From Halichoerus grypus (Eukaryota; Chordata; Mammalia; Carnivora; Phocidae): a stretch of DNA of 64,000 bases. The translations under genes and the position numbers were made by a program. The notes under the pieces are model-generated. The model was given only the letters and a program-made list of their open reading frames with translations, searched no databases and was not told the DNA's origin. The stretch covers positions 136,290,308-136,354,307 of the forward strand of contig NC_135717.1 of assembly GCF_964656455.1 (NCBI RefSeq), written 5' to 3'. Shown piece after piece: positions 10,501-23,142 of this stretch. Position 1 is the first letter of the stretch. The number at the start of each line of letters is the position of its first letter.

Positions 10501-11315
10501 TATTACTTCTTTTGACATTGTTTCTGGAGATTTTCTCTGATCCTTTCTTGTCTTTGTCACTTTTGGTCTCTTTTCTAGACTTAAAGTGTCCCCTTTACTA
10601 TTTCTTGCAGGTCTGGTTTAGTGGTCCTGAACTCCTTTAGTTTTTGTTTGTCTGGGAAACTCTTTATCTCTTCTTCTAATCTGATAGAAGAGTATTGGAT
10701 GGAGTATTCTTGGCTGCAGATTTTTCCTATTTACCACTTTGAATATATCATACCACTCCCTTCTGGCTTGCCATGTTTGTGTTGAGATATCTCCAGCTAG
10801 CCTAATGTGTTTTCGTTTGTAAGTTAAGGCCTTCTTTTGTTTTGTTGCTTTTAAGATTTTTTCTTTATCACTGTTTTTTTTTGCAAATTTAATTACAATA
10901 TGTTTTGTTGTTGGCCTGCTTTTGTTGATTTTGATGGGAGTTCTCAGTGCCTCCTGGATCGTTTTATCTGTTTCCTTCCCCAGATTAGGGAAGTTTTTTG
11001 CTATTATTGCTTAAAATAAATTTTCTGTTCCCTTTCCTCTCTTCTTCTTCTGGGATTCCTATAATACAAATGTTACTACATTTGATGGAGTCACTGAGTT
11101 CCTTAAGTCTATTCTCATGTTCCATAATTCTTTCTCTCTTTTGTTCAGCTTCATTATTTTTCTTTTATTTCACTGATTCGTTCCTCTGCTTCTTCCAGCC
11201 TGCTGTTCATTGCATCAAGCCTGTTTCCAATCTCATTTATTGTATTCTTCATTTCTGATTAATTGTTTTTTGACTGTTTTATCTGTGGTTCTTTAAATGT
11301 ATATACAGGTGAAAA
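7599..11315 (-). mobile_element. LINE-1, antisense, partial ORF1 to 3' UTR with ORF2 internal deletion
   Basis: From left to right the element reads backwards. The 3' UTR comes first (7599-7900). The ORF2 C-terminal region follows (about 7900-9100), then reverse transcriptase (about 9100-10380), then a short remnant of the ORF2 start (10380-10500). Last is inter-ORF plus ORF1-like sequence (10500-11315). The 5' UTR and part of ORF1 are missing, which is 5' truncation. The endonuclease domain is largely deleted. It carries frameshifts and stops, so it is a fossil copy. The right end lies just before an antisense SINE. Confidence 0.9.
9107..10469 (-). pseudogene. L1 ORF2 reverse-transcriptase remnant, inactive
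   Basis: Three open pieces, 10182-10469, 9720-10010 and 9107-9619, together cover the ORF2 reverse transcriptase, whose intact form copies L1 RNA at the nicked target. The first piece begins with the [13 protein letters not shown] stretch typical of the endonuclease N-terminus. It then jumps to RPITSKEIE of the RT domain, so most of the endonuclease is gone. The second contains the RT motif A region ([17 protein letters not shown], with its aspartate). It then shifts frame before the usual RQGCPLSP segment. At 9623-9625 the catalytic FADD box reads FAGD (GAT to GGT on the minus strand). Confidence 0.88.
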
Positions 11316-11353
11316 AATAAAAATTTGGCTTCCTAATTTTGTATGAAAATTTC

Positions 11354-11573
11354 TTTTTTTTTTTTTTATTTTTTTTTTTTTTTTTAAAGATTTTATTTAT
11401 TTATTTGAGACAGAGAGAATGAGAGAGAGAGAGCACATGAGAGGGGGGAGGGTCAGAGGGAGAAGCAGGTTCCTTGCTGAGCAGGGAGCCCGATGCGGGA
11501 CTCAATCCAGGGACTCCAGGATCATGACCTGAGCCGAAGGCAGTCGCTTAACCAACTGAGCCACCCAGGCGCC
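11354..11573 (-). mobile_element. CAN SINE, antisense
   Basis: A long T tract is followed by aaagattttatttatttatttgag, an AG-rich body and the head ending cacccaggcgccc. The duplication gaaaatttc lies at 11345-11353 and 11574-11582. Confidence 0.95.
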
Positions 11574-11582
11574 CGAAAATTT

Positions 11583-12830
11583 CAATGTAAGTAGCACAGA
11601 ACCCAAAGATTAACCTATATACATAATTACCAAATTTACCAAATATGTTATTATCCTATGTTTATGTATTTATTGGGACAGTTTTATGTATTCACTCTAA
11701 ATCCAATAGTTGCAGTGAAATGAATGCCACCTTTCTTTCAAAGTTTCTCTTGATAGTCTAGTTAAATTGAAAATCCTTTAAAACATCCTAAGGAAGAGAT
11801 GCCATGATGAATCATAAGATATGAACTTCAAAGGGAGGTAGAAAACTGATCATCACAACTATTTTCTTCTTCTAAGATCACAAATGAAACCTATGGGGGA
11901 AAAATAAGCTTCGTGATACCTAAAGGCAGGATTTTTGTGTACCACATGATCCATTCCCTTGATGAAACAAGTTATTTAATAAATACCCCTTTACTTTGAT
12001 ATCTCAACATGAGAGGTAGAGGAGGGATGTTAGTGATTGCAGTAGATGCTTGATTGGATCTATCAGAGCATAGATTGCTATTTTAGAGTAATGAAATTGT
12101 CCAGGAGAATTATCTTCTGGTTTTGACATTGCAATGGAAAATCTGAGGCAAACCTAATTTTTCTTTTTTTATAGATACAATTTTTTTCAGCTAAAATGTC
12201 TTTGAACATTATGTTTCCCTTCATAGATTTTAATTTTTTCCTTTTTATTTTTCTCTTTTTTGATATCTTATATTGGATATCTCTGGAATGTTATAAGTCT
12301 TTTCACTGTACTTAGGTAATATTTTAGTTTGGGAAGTATTTCTGATTTTTGTTTTTGTTCTAGTCACTGTAGTTTCTTACTCTGGAGTGCCACATGTACA
12401 GAAGTTGGCCGTTGTTTTCTGTCTCCCATATCCAAAATTTTTGCAAATAATTTTATATGTGTTGTTTTTCCATTAAAATAGGATGGTGGGATTATGCGCA
12501 CAACTACTATCTTTTTCATTCTGCATCAACATCTCTCACATCCTCCGTTCACACTTTATCCACTACATTATTAGATCCAATTAGATCATTAGAGCCAATT
12601 AAAGTTTATAGTTAATAAATATACTATTCCTTATTCTCTCCACTCCCTTCCCTCCTCTGCCTTAATTGTACTCTCCAAATCATCACCTACTCCAACAAGG
12701 CACTCAGCTATTCTGACACTTCTTATTTTAAATTCATATCAGATAACCTTAAGTGAAACCTTAATGCTCCCTGACAGTGTTGTCTTTTAGCTCACGTCAT
12801 TCTCCGAAAAGACTATTTTATGACTTTTTT
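11583..12830. other. AT-rich non-coding stretch
   Basis: No gene recognised. The part at about 12120-12470 is T-rich and could be very old LINE sequence, but I cannot assign it. Confidence 0.5.
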
Positions 12831-13026
12831 TAAAAGATGTATTTATTTATTTGAGAGAAAGTGCACACAGGAATGGAGGGAGGGGCAGACGGACAGGAGA
12901 GAGAGAATCCCAAGCAAACTCCCCGCTGAGCAGAGAGCCCAATGCAGGGTCCAAAGACCCTGAGATCATGACCAGAGCCAAAACCAAGAATCAAACGCTC
13001 AACTGACTGAGCCACCCAGGCATCCC
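12831..13026 (-). mobile_element. CAN SINE, antisense, older subtype
   Basis: Body with ccaaaaccaagaatc (antisense of the 'GACTCTTG' older variant) and head ending cacccaggcatccc. An imperfect duplication, ctattttat(g/-)acttttt, occurs on both sides (from about 12813 and from 13027). Confidence 0.93.
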
Positions 13027-13870
13027 CTATTTTATACTTTTTTAACGTTTCTCAATAAATCAACATTTTCTCTGCTCCCCTCACTCTCTGCTTATGATCT
13101 TATAATCTACTCACTTCATTTGAAGATTAGAAGAAATTAGAAGAGAATTACCATATTAGTGTGCCATGACTTCCACCAATCATCCAGCATCTATTCTCCT
13201 GTTGTTATGAATGAATTACCAGTATACTTCTCAGCGGCCAATTCTTCTACCTCTGCGCTTGTTCTCATTATTTCTGGACTATTAAAATTTTGCTTTTTTA
13301 ATGGTTCTCTCTCTTCTGAATTATAATTATTCCCTCTATACCAAATCAAACATAATTAACATTTTCCACCTTACAGAAAAGTAACACACACACAATGGCA
13401 AAACTCCCTAGACTCTACATATGGTTTCAAAACAACTTTAAGGAATGTACCAGCCCACTATCTACTTCCTTTCCACAGTCTAACTTGAACTCATTCTAAT
13501 CTTGAATCAGTCCTTTCACTCCAAAAAAAACAGAACATATTAAGGTCAGCAATGATTTACACATTACCAAATCCAATAATCAATTCCAGATCCTCATTCT
13601 CTTCAAACTATGGGTTAAAACCTTAATGCAGTTGAACACTATCTTTCTTAAAACACACTCTTTACTTGAAATTCGGAATACACGTTTCTCTTATTTTTCT
13701 ACCTTACTATCTATTTTCAGACTAATATTCCTACTGTTTCCTAATTTCACCAATCTTTCAATATCGATATATCTTAGGAATCAGTCCTTGGGCCTTTTGT
13801 GTCTGCATTAAATCCCAGGCTGCTCATTTAGTCCCCTGACTTTAAATATCATTTATGTGTTACCTAATCC
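13027..13870. other. Pyrimidine-rich stretch, possible ancient LINE relic
   Basis: Plus-strand sequence is C/T-biased and reads like a much-decayed old interspersed repeat leading into the L2 3' end at 13875. The family cannot be fixed by eye. No gene is supported. Confidence 0.35.
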
Positions 13871-13874
13871 CAGC

Positions 13875-14020
13875 AACATATTTTTTTACTATCTTTCCTT
13901 ATACTGTAATGGAAGTTCTATGAGCACATTAACTTTATTTTGGTTTTTACCATTATCTCTACTGCCTAGAACAATGTCTGCATATAGTTGTTGAATAATT
14001 ATATGAATGAATAAACAAGT
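13875..14020 (+). mobile_element. L2 LINE 3' end
   Basis: The pattern ggaagttctatgagcac...tctactgcctagaacaatgtctgcatatag...ttgttgaataattatatgaatgaat follows the typical L2 3' terminal sequence. Confidence 0.65.
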
Positions 14021-14859
14021 TAGCTCAAAGAAACATTCTAAGCACTTGGAAAGAATTAATCTAATATTGTATTTTTACTCAGAAGACTTTTTCTTGGTGT
14101 CACAGTGACTGTCTCTCTGTTCCTCTTGACAGAATACAGACAAGTGCAGAATAACATTTATTAACAAACTATCTTTCTCCCTATGACTCTTAATATAACA
14201 ATGTATTTGTGTATTACCAATTTTTTCCTCCAACTGTTCAATGCATTTTCAAGGACCCATGGGGTCCTAGGTAGGAAGATAGGCCATAATGATACAGTTG
14301 TGGTAGCAAACAATTATAGATCAGATGCCAGTGATTTTTGTTCATTCCCGTACTGTCTGTTCAAGCATTTTCTAAGTAGCAGAGACTGTATAAATAATTA
14401 AGGGAGGGGAGAGAGGAGAATGGAATATAGGATACTAGATGCCTCAAAAGGAGTGTCTCTACACTAACCTATGAAATGAGAAAGATAAAGAATTAAGTGG
14501 TATACAACTATAAAAGAGAAGGCTATTTTTCTTCCGTAAAGTATAATTATATATAGAAAATAAAGGGTGGAAATAGATGTGAAAAAATTAATAGGTAATA
14601 AATAAAGTCAGTAATATGCTTGATAATAATCTAGATAGACAAACGTGTAGAAATGCATTTTATACTAGTAATAAGTAATGAGGAAAGAAATTAATTAAAA
14701 TTAGTAATTGACAATGTATTGACAATGTAAATATATGAAATGCCCAATAATGAACTTTTCCAGAATATGAAAAATACAAAAAATCTTTGAGAGATGACTC
14801 TTAGAATAAATAGAAATGCATAATATGTCCTTGGATATGAGGATTAAATATTTTTAATT
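14021..14859. other. AT-rich non-coding stretch
   Basis: No gene, RNA or confident repeat recognised. The short frame at 14183-14401 has no recognisable domain. Confidence 0.5.
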
Positions 14860-15740
14860 GCCATTTCCCTAAATTAATTTTTCAAATAATATAGCTTTAT
14901 TTTTTGAACAAGGGAAACTGCTTCTAAAGTTGATAATGAAAAGAGAAATATCCAAGAATAATTGGAAAATTTATGTAAAAAATGAGGATTAGGATGGTGG
15001 CAATGGAAATATTTCAGTTGGATATCAAACAGTAAAGCTCTAATTAATAAAATAAGCTATGGGTGCATGATTAGACTGAAAGATCATTAGAATATAATAG
15101 TAAATCCAGAAATAATCCTCCAAACATAAGTTGATCTAATCTATCAAAATCAGTGGCAAAAACATGGATTAGTAAAAAGATGATGGTAGGCAAATTGACT
15201 CACTATTTTAGCTAATCTTGATTCTATTATATACCCTACTATAAAATTAATCCTGTAAGGATCCCATTTAAAAATATAAAAGTAAATTCAAAAATGTACT
15301 GAAAGAAATGTAATTTTACTTTCATGACTTCAACTGGAATAGGCTTTTCTAAGGATGACACAGAATCTGTAAGCCATAAAAACAAAGATCAAAAAGATTT
15401 ACTTATATAAAAATGGGAAATGCAAGGGGAAAAAATGTCAAAAAATCTATAAAACAAAAACAGGTTGAAAGAATATTTGCAATGCATACAGACAAATAGA
15501 CAATTTACTTTATATATAAATAGTTACTCAATAAGAAATAGAAAGATACTTATTGAGGAAAAGACAAAGGTATAATTTGCCCACTTTGGGAAAAAATTAA
15601 AGTAGTCATTCATATATGAAAATATCCTTACTATTACTTAATTTAAAAATGCAAACGAAAACAAAAAGGTGAGACAAACTCTGGGTTGGTGAAGATGAGG
15701 GAAAAGTCTGTATCCTTCTACAACAGGAGCTCAGTAACAC
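14860..15740 (+). mobile_element. Very old LINE-1 fragment, sense (ORF2 3' half)
   Basis: The order of degraded ORF2 landmarks is preserved. These include gaaagaatatttgcaatgca at 15468-15487, tacttattgaggaaaagac near 15548 and gggttggtgaagatgaggg near 15685. Divergence is high and there is no open frame. L1 assignment by pattern; subfamily unknown. Confidence 0.55.
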
Positions 15741-15778
15741 TAAAATTATTGCATATCTGAAATACTTTGGAATTTAGG

Positions 15779-15990
15779 AACTCCTGGGTAGCTCAGTCAG
15801 TTAAGCATCCAACTCTTGATTTTGTTCAGGTCATGATCTCAGGGTCCTGGGATCAAGCCCCACTGTCAGCCTCTGCACTCAGCAGGGAGTCTCCCTGAGA
15901 CTCTCTCTCTCCGTCTGCCCCTCCCCCTGCTTGCATGTGCACTCACACTCTCTCAAAATAAATAATTAATTAATTTAGAAAATAAAATAT
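15779..15990 (+). mobile_element. CAN SINE, older 'AACTCTTG' subtype
   Basis: Diverged head (ctcctgggtagctcagtcag), GGGTCCTGGGATCAAGCCCC B-box region and TC-rich part with an aaaataaataatt tail. A short duplication, atttaggaa, flanks it. Confidence 0.92.
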
Positions 15991-16709
15991 TTAGGAATTT
16001 TAGTAAAACTAAAAAAACATTGCATATTTTGAAGGTTTTGGAATGTGAGAGAAGGGACCAGGTAGAAGGGGGTCAAAAGTAATAAAAGCAATAATTAAAA
16101 TGAATAAACAAAAAATTTTAAGATAATTACTTAAGCAGTACATTTATTATTTAAGCACTTTTATCTGCTTATGCCATATTTTAATAAATTAAGATAACAA
16201 CCAAAAAAATTTTCACAGAGTATGAGAAATTTAAGCCTGGTTTTGAAAGACAAAAAAAAAATTTTTTTTCAGGTTAACAGGCCATTAAAAACATAGAAGA
16301 CAGAGTAAGCTTAAGCTAAAAAAAAAACAACAAAATAAAACAGAAGAAATTCTGTTTGTTAAGAGAATATCTATTACAGGGAAAGGAATGAATAATGAGG
16401 TTAGAAATATTGGCATAATATTGATTATGATTAATTTCTGGGTTAGTTAGAGAATTTAAAATTTATCTTGAATATAATGGGATTGTAGTGAAATATTTTT
16501 AAAATATCACTTTGAGATCACCTGAAGGATGGATTTGAGATGGAAGAAAGATGAATTATTCTGTTATAGAGAAAATGAAGGAGAGAAATGGTATGTTATT
16601 GGCAGTGAGGATACAGAATGAAGATGAATTCACATTTATAGGAATTGGGATAACTAAACCTTAGTTGATTGATTGAAATGTGGAATGGGAAAGAGATTTC
16701 TTAAAGACT
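15991..16709. other. AT-rich non-coding stretch
   Basis: No gene or confident repeat recognised. Several A-runs (around 16250 and 16320). Confidence 0.5.
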
Positions 16710-16920
16710 TTTTTTTTATATTTTTTTAAAGATTTTATTTATTTATTTGAAAGAGAGAGACAGTGAGACAGATAGCAAGAGAGAGCACAAGTGGGGAGGA
16801 GAGGGAGAAGCAGGCTCCCACTGAGCAGGGAGCCAGACGTGGGGCTCCATCCCAGGACCCTGGGATCATGACCCTAGCCGAAGGCAGACACTTAACCGAC
16901 TGAGCCACCCTCATGCCCCT
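16710..16920 (-). mobile_element. CAN SINE, antisense
   Basis: T-rich tail, aaagattttatttatttatttgaaag, AG-rich body and head ending gagccaccctcatgcccct. The duplication ttcttaaagact is at about 16698-16709 and 16922-16933. Confidence 0.95.
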
Positions 16921-16933
16921 GTTCTTAAAGACT

Positions 16934-16983
16934 CTTAAGGATCTCATGAATTCTTAAGGGGACTTCTTAAGGATCTCATGAAT
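16934..16983. repeat. Short direct repeat, 18 bp at 32-bp spacing
   Basis: The 18-mer cttaaggatctcatgaat occurs at 16934 and 16966. It sits immediately beside the SINE's right-hand target-site duplication. Confidence 0.85.
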
Positions 16984-18447
16984 ATTTGAGGAATCACAGA
17001 GAGAGAAAATTCAAGAAAAAGACCAATTGTCAGAGAAGGAATGAAGCCAGGGAAATTATGTCATCAATTATAGATATATGAGACTGAGTTTCTTGTGGAA
17101 CACCCTGGTACCAGGTGTCCACCAGGCAGATAAATCTAAGAATCTTTAGCTCAGAAGTAGATTCTAGGCTTGTGAACAAAATATGGAAGCCCCCAACCTA
17201 CAGTAGAATCTAAAATCATGGGAAAGAAGTCACTGAAGGAGAAATGTAAAGTGTAAAGTGAGAAGAATGTTTGACAGTAAACAGAAACTTAGGTCCTACT
17301 GCCACTTGAGGGATTGTATGGATGAAAAAGAGCTGGTGATGCAGGGGTGAGGGCAGCACTCGGATAATGGTTGAATACTTGAGTCAATCACACCTTCTGG
17401 ATTTAGTCTGCTTCTTTGTTTCTTACTTTCCTTACTAACATTATTATTTTGTGGCAAATTGGTTTCCTCACTGCAATAAAATACCCGATAGTGTTATTCA
17501 GAAAGTAAAGGAGAAAGTACATTTGGAGTACCCACAAGTGTATTCTAAAATTTTAAACACCTAATTGGTAGTAACTATGATGATATAAGGGGAAAAAGAA
17601 GAAAAGATTAGAAGGTATAAGGAGAGTGCAATGTCAAGGAAACCATGAGAGTGCACTATTTAGAAAATGTACTTCTCCAGTTTCTTATGAATGTTAACAC
17701 CAAGTTGATGGTGGAAAGCAAAAATGGGATGCATTTTATTTAGCCTCTCTCTCTCTGGAACAGCCTGTCTTTGCACTCCAAAGACAGATGATTACAGAGA
17801 AAATGAGGTAGCTCCTAATAAAAGTGATGATGGCATTATTAGTGAGCACTCTTACATAGGGCAAAATCCTTTCTTCCCTTGCGTAAGCATATATTCTTCT
17901 ACTTTATTCACAATATAATCTTTTCAACCACCAAGAGAACATTTGCGAATTGTGGGCAGAAGATGTTTAAGGACATTTGTCATAAATGTACGTTATAAAA
18001 TCATGATTATAAAATCATGAAATAAAGACATAGTTATGGTCGTTAACAAATATACTAACAGTAGGTGAACCACATTGGAGGAGATCAACTTTGGTCAAAT
18101 TAGTAATGCAGAGAAGACTTTTAAATTTCTAGAGACAGGTGGGAATATTATCATAGCAGTTTCACCACTATTTATTAAAATAGCAAATACAATTGCAGTA
18201 CAAAGGAATTATCCATATGTTTTAATTGTGAAGTGTAACAAATGATACTATCAAAATGTTAATTGACAATCAGTGAAGTGCAGGAGCTATATTATTTTAC
18301 TGTGGTGCATTTTTAAGTTTCATGATAAAAATCTATAATGGTAAACATCAGGTACAAAAGAAGAGCAAATAGTAAGAGAATATGAAAAAGCTATTGTAAT
18401 TACTATAATTTAAGTGTCTACAGAAGACATTTTTTCTATGGAAAATT
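16984..18447. other. Unique non-coding stretch
   Basis: No gene, RNA gene or confident repeat recognised. A small direct repeat (ataaaatcatgatt twice) lies near 17996-18021. The 64-codon frame at 17724-17918 has no recognisable domain. Confidence 0.5.
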
Positions 18448-18460
18448 CAGTGTTCATTTC

Positions 18461-18666
18461 TTTTTTTTTTTTTTTAAGATTTTTATTTATTTATTTGTCA
18501 GAGAGAGAAAGAGCACAAGCAGGGAGAGCGGCAGGCAAAGCAGGCAGAGGGAGAAGCAGGCTCCCTGCTGAGCAAGGAGCCAAATGTGGGACTTGATCCC
18601 AGCACCCTGGGATCATGACCTGAGCTGAGGGCAGACGCTTAACTGACTGAGCTGCCCAGGCGTCCC
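18461..18666 (-). mobile_element. CAN SINE, antisense
   Basis: Complete antisense SINE with T-tail and head ending gctgcccaggcgtccc. The exact duplication cagtgttcatttc lies at 18448-18460 and 18668-18680. Confidence 0.95.
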
Positions 18667-18839
18667 TCAGTGTTCATTTCAACAGATATGCAGCTAGTTT
18701 TCTAGTATTTGATAGAGTTTAGCATGGATTTTGAAGTAAGTAATAGATACATATTGCTAAAAAATTTAATTTTAATAAATCTTTAATATTCTCTACCATT
18801 TAATCATTTAATGAACTTTCTGAAATTTTATCAATTCTT

Positions 18840-19035
18840 TTTTTGAAGATTTACTTTTTTATCTTAGAAAGTACACTCAAGTGGGGGGAGAGGCCGAGGG
18901 ATTGGGAAAGAATCCTCAAGCAGACCCCCCACTGAGCATGGAGCCAACTATGGGACTCAGTCCCAGGACCTGAGATCATCACCTGATCCAAAATCAAGAG
19001 TCAGACGCTCAACCCACTGAGCCACCCAGGTGCCC
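18840..19035 (-). mobile_element. CAN SINE, antisense, older subtype
   Basis: Diverged body with ccaaaatcaagagtcagacgc and head ending gccacccaggtgcccc. The imperfect duplication ctgaaattttat(c/-)aattctt is seen on both sides (from 18820 and from 19036). Confidence 0.93.
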
Positions 19036-19059
19036 CTGAAATTTTTTTAATTCTTAAGA

Positions 19060-19509
19060 TAATGTTTTAAAAGAACAAAGTTAAAATTAATTTTTAGACT
19101 TATTTTTCTTTATTATTCAAAAGAAGAACATCAAGAATGCTGGGAATCACTGACTCATTGATTCCATCTCTAGTAGTTTATTCTACAAAAATAATCTAAA
19201 TGGATATATCCTTAGGTTCAAAGATGTTCACCACAGCATTATGTAAAGCAAAGAAAAAGTGTTTTTGAAATTAGAAGCGTTCTAAATATACAGTTGGTTA
19301 TCCTGAATGTCTATTATGAAAAAATAAAAAGTTATGTACATTTTATTACGTTCTATATGCTAGAATACTATGAGATAATCAACAATATTTATAAAGAGAT
19401 TTAAATAATAGAAATCTTAACTTTAGAATGTTAATCAAAAAGATTTTTTCAAATTATATTCTTTAGGCATTCAAGTATTTAAATAATAACACAGCACTAA
19501 GTTCCCATG
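19060..19509. other. AT-rich non-coding stretch
   Basis: No gene recognised. Text near 19140-19330 ('ctagtagtttattctacaaaaataatc', 'cagcattatgtaaag') has a loose L1 ORF2-like feel but is too degraded to call. Confidence 0.35.
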
Positions 19510-19740
19510 AAGTTCTCCATGAATTCCAAATATTAACTTACTGAATCTTTACAATGACCTATGAGTGAATACCATTATTATTTTGTACCCCAGTGACCCT
19601 ATAAGTTGCTACCATTAGTATTACCATTTTAAAAAGAAGAATCTGAGGGAAAGAAATTCTTGCTTTTTGTCACACAACTATTAAGTAATGGTCAAGATTT
19701 AAAACCAGACAGTCTGTCCCAGAGTCTGTTCTATGAACCA
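19510..19740 (+). mobile_element. MIR SINE, sense
   Basis: The MIR order is preserved: tatgagtgaataccattattatt, ccattttaaaaagaagaatctgaggg, gtcacacaactattaagtaatgg, accagacagtctg, cagagtctgttcta. Near-complete MIR. Confidence 0.75.
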
Positions 19741-20089
19741 CTAAATCCCATTAGAAATACATAGCAAAAAGAAAGGCTGAGAAGAAATATCCTAGACCTA
19801 GAGTGTTAACAGTAATTACTTATCTCACCTTCTCAAAGTCTTTATTACTTCTGTCCTCATCCTCTCTCCCTCCAGCATTAGTCTCTCCATTTCTGCTGAA
19901 TCATTTTCCATTACCTACCATTTTACTCCATTATCAACCATTTTGTAGGACAAAAATTAGAAAATCAAAAAACAAAATCTGTGCAAAAATATTTACATTT
20001 TAATTCTGTTTCAGCAAAACCCTTGAAAGAACTGTAAATGTTTACTCACCTCCTATTTACTCTTCAGCCCTCAGAAGAATTTGTACTTT
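19741..20089. other. Non-coding stretch
   Basis: No gene or repeat recognised. Confidence 0.5.
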
Positions 20090-20700
20090 GTCAAGTTAGC
20101 TAACCTGGAACTAGTTTCCTTGAATTCCCTTCCCTGCCTAATTCCAGTTTGCATGAGTTACATGAGACAGTACGAATGAGACTTAGACAATGGAAGTGAA
20201 GTCATGTTTTTTTCACTCTAGGGAGGACAGAGGAAGGGATGAGGTACTGCTGCAGCTCAAGCAGGTTGTATTTTATCTGGTGGCTCCTTGGTTGGGATCG
20301 GCCAGCTGGCTCACAGCAACTCTAGCTACTGCTTCATCTCCTCCTTAAGGGTCTTGGACTTCTTGGCCTTTTGCACTCTTAACTCATTGACCAAACCACC
20401 AGCTGTTCCTGGAAGAATTCTGTATCATTGAAACTGGAGGCTTGGAGGAGATGGGAGACTGATACCAGTTCCATTCTTTGCTCCATCCATCCATTCATTC
20501 TTGGATATTCTAATTTTTCTGTGTTTCCCCTTTTCCCATCAGTGTCAATCTTCCCTTAACAACTGACCACTCTGCTGACTTCCTGCAACAGCTCCACACA
20601 GGGGTAGCATAACGAGTTCCCACAATTGTTTACAATCAGATTCTTAAAATAAATTATTTACTTATTGGTTCTGTTTTTCTTATCAAACTCAGACTGGTAG
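20090..20700. other. Possible unassigned ancient repeat or LTR-like sequence
   Basis: Less AT-rich than its surroundings. It begins with ctaacctggaactagtttccttgaattccc and ends with an attggttctgtttttcttatc...agactgg stretch, reminiscent of old mammalian dispersed repeats. I cannot name the family. No open frame of note. Confidence 0.3.
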
Positions 20701-21530
20701 AAATCCCTCCAAAAATTAGTTTTGTTTCTACCAAACCAATGAAAGTTTTAAGTACCACTTATGTCGTGCCTTTTTTTTTTTTAAAGAATTCAGCATATTT
20801 GAAACATTCTCTTCTCTTGTTTATAGTCACTTTCTAAGGATTTTTATCTTACCATCCAGTTTTGCCTTTTTCTCCTTTGCTGGCTTCTCTTCCCCCCACA
20901 CCCCCCCCTGCAGTTTCTAAATGTTGGAGTGTTTCAAGAACCAAACTCTAATTTCTATCCTAACTGTATCTAAGTGGATTCATGCATCCACTTCTGTAAG
21001 ATGATGACACAACCATTTATAATTTCTATTAGATCCCTTGAGCTCCAAACTTGTGTGACCAAACTGTCTCCTTGATGTTTGAACTTTCATGTTGAGTCAC
21101 ACCCTCAACTACAATGTATGAAAAAATAGAATTCTTGATTCTCTCCCTTCTCCTCCCCCAAATGTTACATTGATCACATCTTTTCTATCTCAGCAAATAG
21201 CACAGACCACCCAGTTGCTTAAGCCACTTACTTGGAAGTTTTCTCAATCATTTTGTGTCTTTATAACTTTAGGTGTAATTTCATTAGCTGTGGAATACCT
21301 TTGGATGAAAACAAAGTAGATGTCCAAAGCTATTCTTTGAAGTCATTAAGCCTGCATAAAAATGCCACTCATGTTGATTTTTCTAAGAGAGAAATTTGGT
21401 ATATATTTATAATAAAAGATGAGTTGCTAGAACTTTACTTATAAATGTTTGTTTTATTAATGATATTTAAGATGAAATATATAAATATTAAGAAATTTTG
21501 TTTAGAGGGAAAAGATACTACTCCCTGCCT
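20701..21530. other. Non-coding stretch, possible old LINE relic at about 21000-21230
   Basis: The 21000-21230 part (ctctcccttctcctcccccaaatg, ctcagcaaatagcacagacc, ccagttgcttaagcc) resembles a decayed dispersed repeat that I cannot assign. The remainder is unique. Confidence 0.35.
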
Positions 21531-21534
21531 CAAA

Positions 21535-21665
21535 TCTATTGCTTACATATTTATGAGACCGATAAGCCACTTAACCTGTCAAAATTAGTTTTCTCATCTG
21601 CAAAATGGAGAAAATAATGTTTTCTTTATGTAGGTCACTATGGTTATGAAGGTTATGTAAAAATA
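21535..21665 (-). mobile_element. MIR SINE fragment, antisense
   Basis: Landmarks ccacttaacctgtcaaaattag and ttctcatctgcaaaatggagaaaat follow the antisense MIR. Confidence 0.65.
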
Positions 21666-22289
21666 TTTTTATGACAGTAGTTTTTAAATGATAAAACCCA
21701 CTTTATGTTTTGTCATAATGCCGCTGAATGAAAACTATAGTCTTGTGTCCATTGTTAATTCTGTGTCCTAAAATTGTGTTTTTATTATTACTTCTAGTTT
21801 CCCTTGTTAAAAACCTGGTATCAATTCCTGCATATTTCCACATAGCCCAAAACAATTTTCTAGCACCTCTAGTCCTCTTTTCCCCATATTTAGATCAATG
21901 GAAGTACAAGAGTTAAAGATTTCAAGAGAATGACCCCTACTACATACATAGTAGATATAATTTTGCATTATATTATTCCCAAGAAAAAAAATGCAACTGA
22001 GATCACGGAGCATGACTTTTGAATCTATAATTATATTTAATGTAATGACTGCCAGTTGAGGCAGGGGAATAATCTGGGTACTTATTGGAGACATTTCTCC
22101 TCAGGAGACTAAAGGAGCCAGTTTTTTCACATTTACCTTCATAAGCCCTTTACTTAGCCTGGGCACACTTTCTAATCTCAGTGCAGCCTTTCTCTCCTAA
22201 TTGTGGATGAATTTGCTGTCATAAAACCCAGCTCTAGATTTGATGCTCTGATAAAATGCTAATAGCCACAACAATAATAATATCAGTGA
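21666..22289. other. Non-coding stretch
   Basis: No gene, RNA gene or confident repeat recognised. Confidence 0.5.
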
Positions 22290-22420
22290 ATACATTTCCT
22301 CAGCACTTGCTCTGTATTGAGCACTTTATATACTTTACTTAATTTCATCTTTATAAAACCCTATGGAGCAGATCCCATCATCATTCTCATTATACAGGGA
22401 CAAAATTGAGGCAGACCATT
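22290..22420 (+). mobile_element. MIR SINE fragment, sense
   Basis: Text cagcacttgctctgtattgagcacttta...aaccctatggagcagatccc...attatacagggacaaaattgaggc is the sense MIR 5' to middle part. Confidence 0.75.
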
Positions 22421-23142
22421 TTGTATGAAGAAGTAATGATAGGCATAAAAGTTGAAGTCCTACTTTTTTTTTTCATCTTGCATTACTGTGTGTGTGTATA
22501 TATATAGTCACATATATATTTTTAGCATTTCCTATGCAAGTTATTTTTCAATCATTAGAATCACTGAGCTTAAACAAATCATATCGTTTTATATGGTTTC
22601 TCTAATACAGAGAGAGGAAGAACAGAACAAGGACATCATGGTAGATTTATAAAGAAATAATGTCAAAATGGTTAATGTAATTCACCAGTTCAATAAACTG
22701 GATTACATTTTAGTAGGACAAAAGATCAACAAGAGCCTATTTATATTCATTGGCTGAAAGCTGAAACAACAACCAGGTAATGCTCTTCCTATCTTTAAGC
22801 TCATTAGCCGTGGCTGTTATATTTGTTGGGTGCCATAACATCCAGATGTTTCTGGACAGCTCAGCCGATTTTTTCCCCATGTATAGATTAAATAGTAATA
22901 GATAACAGGTGAAAAAATTCAATCACTAGTCAAGGTTTGAGACTTATTTTTTCTTGCTATCTTTTGTCTTTGTATTTTTCAAAATGTTGATATCTTCATA
23001 AGACAAACCTTGAGGACACAAGCCACTTCTTTCAAGGATGAGTATGGTACAGAGATTAGGAATGCCATTTTTTCCTATTTGCATAATGTCCTTATCCATT
23101 CACTCTACAGACTTGCGTGATATGGTATTATGCTCCCTCTCT
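22421..23142. other. AT-rich non-coding stretch
   Basis: No gene recognised. A small (TG)n(TA)n microsatellite lies at about 22489-22520. Confidence 0.5.

Noticed and set aside
8460..10515. Plus-strand frames across the 7.6-11.3 kb L1 (for example 8707-8994, 9405-9695)
   Set aside because: Shadows of the antisense L1 ORF2. The minus strand has the recognisable protein.
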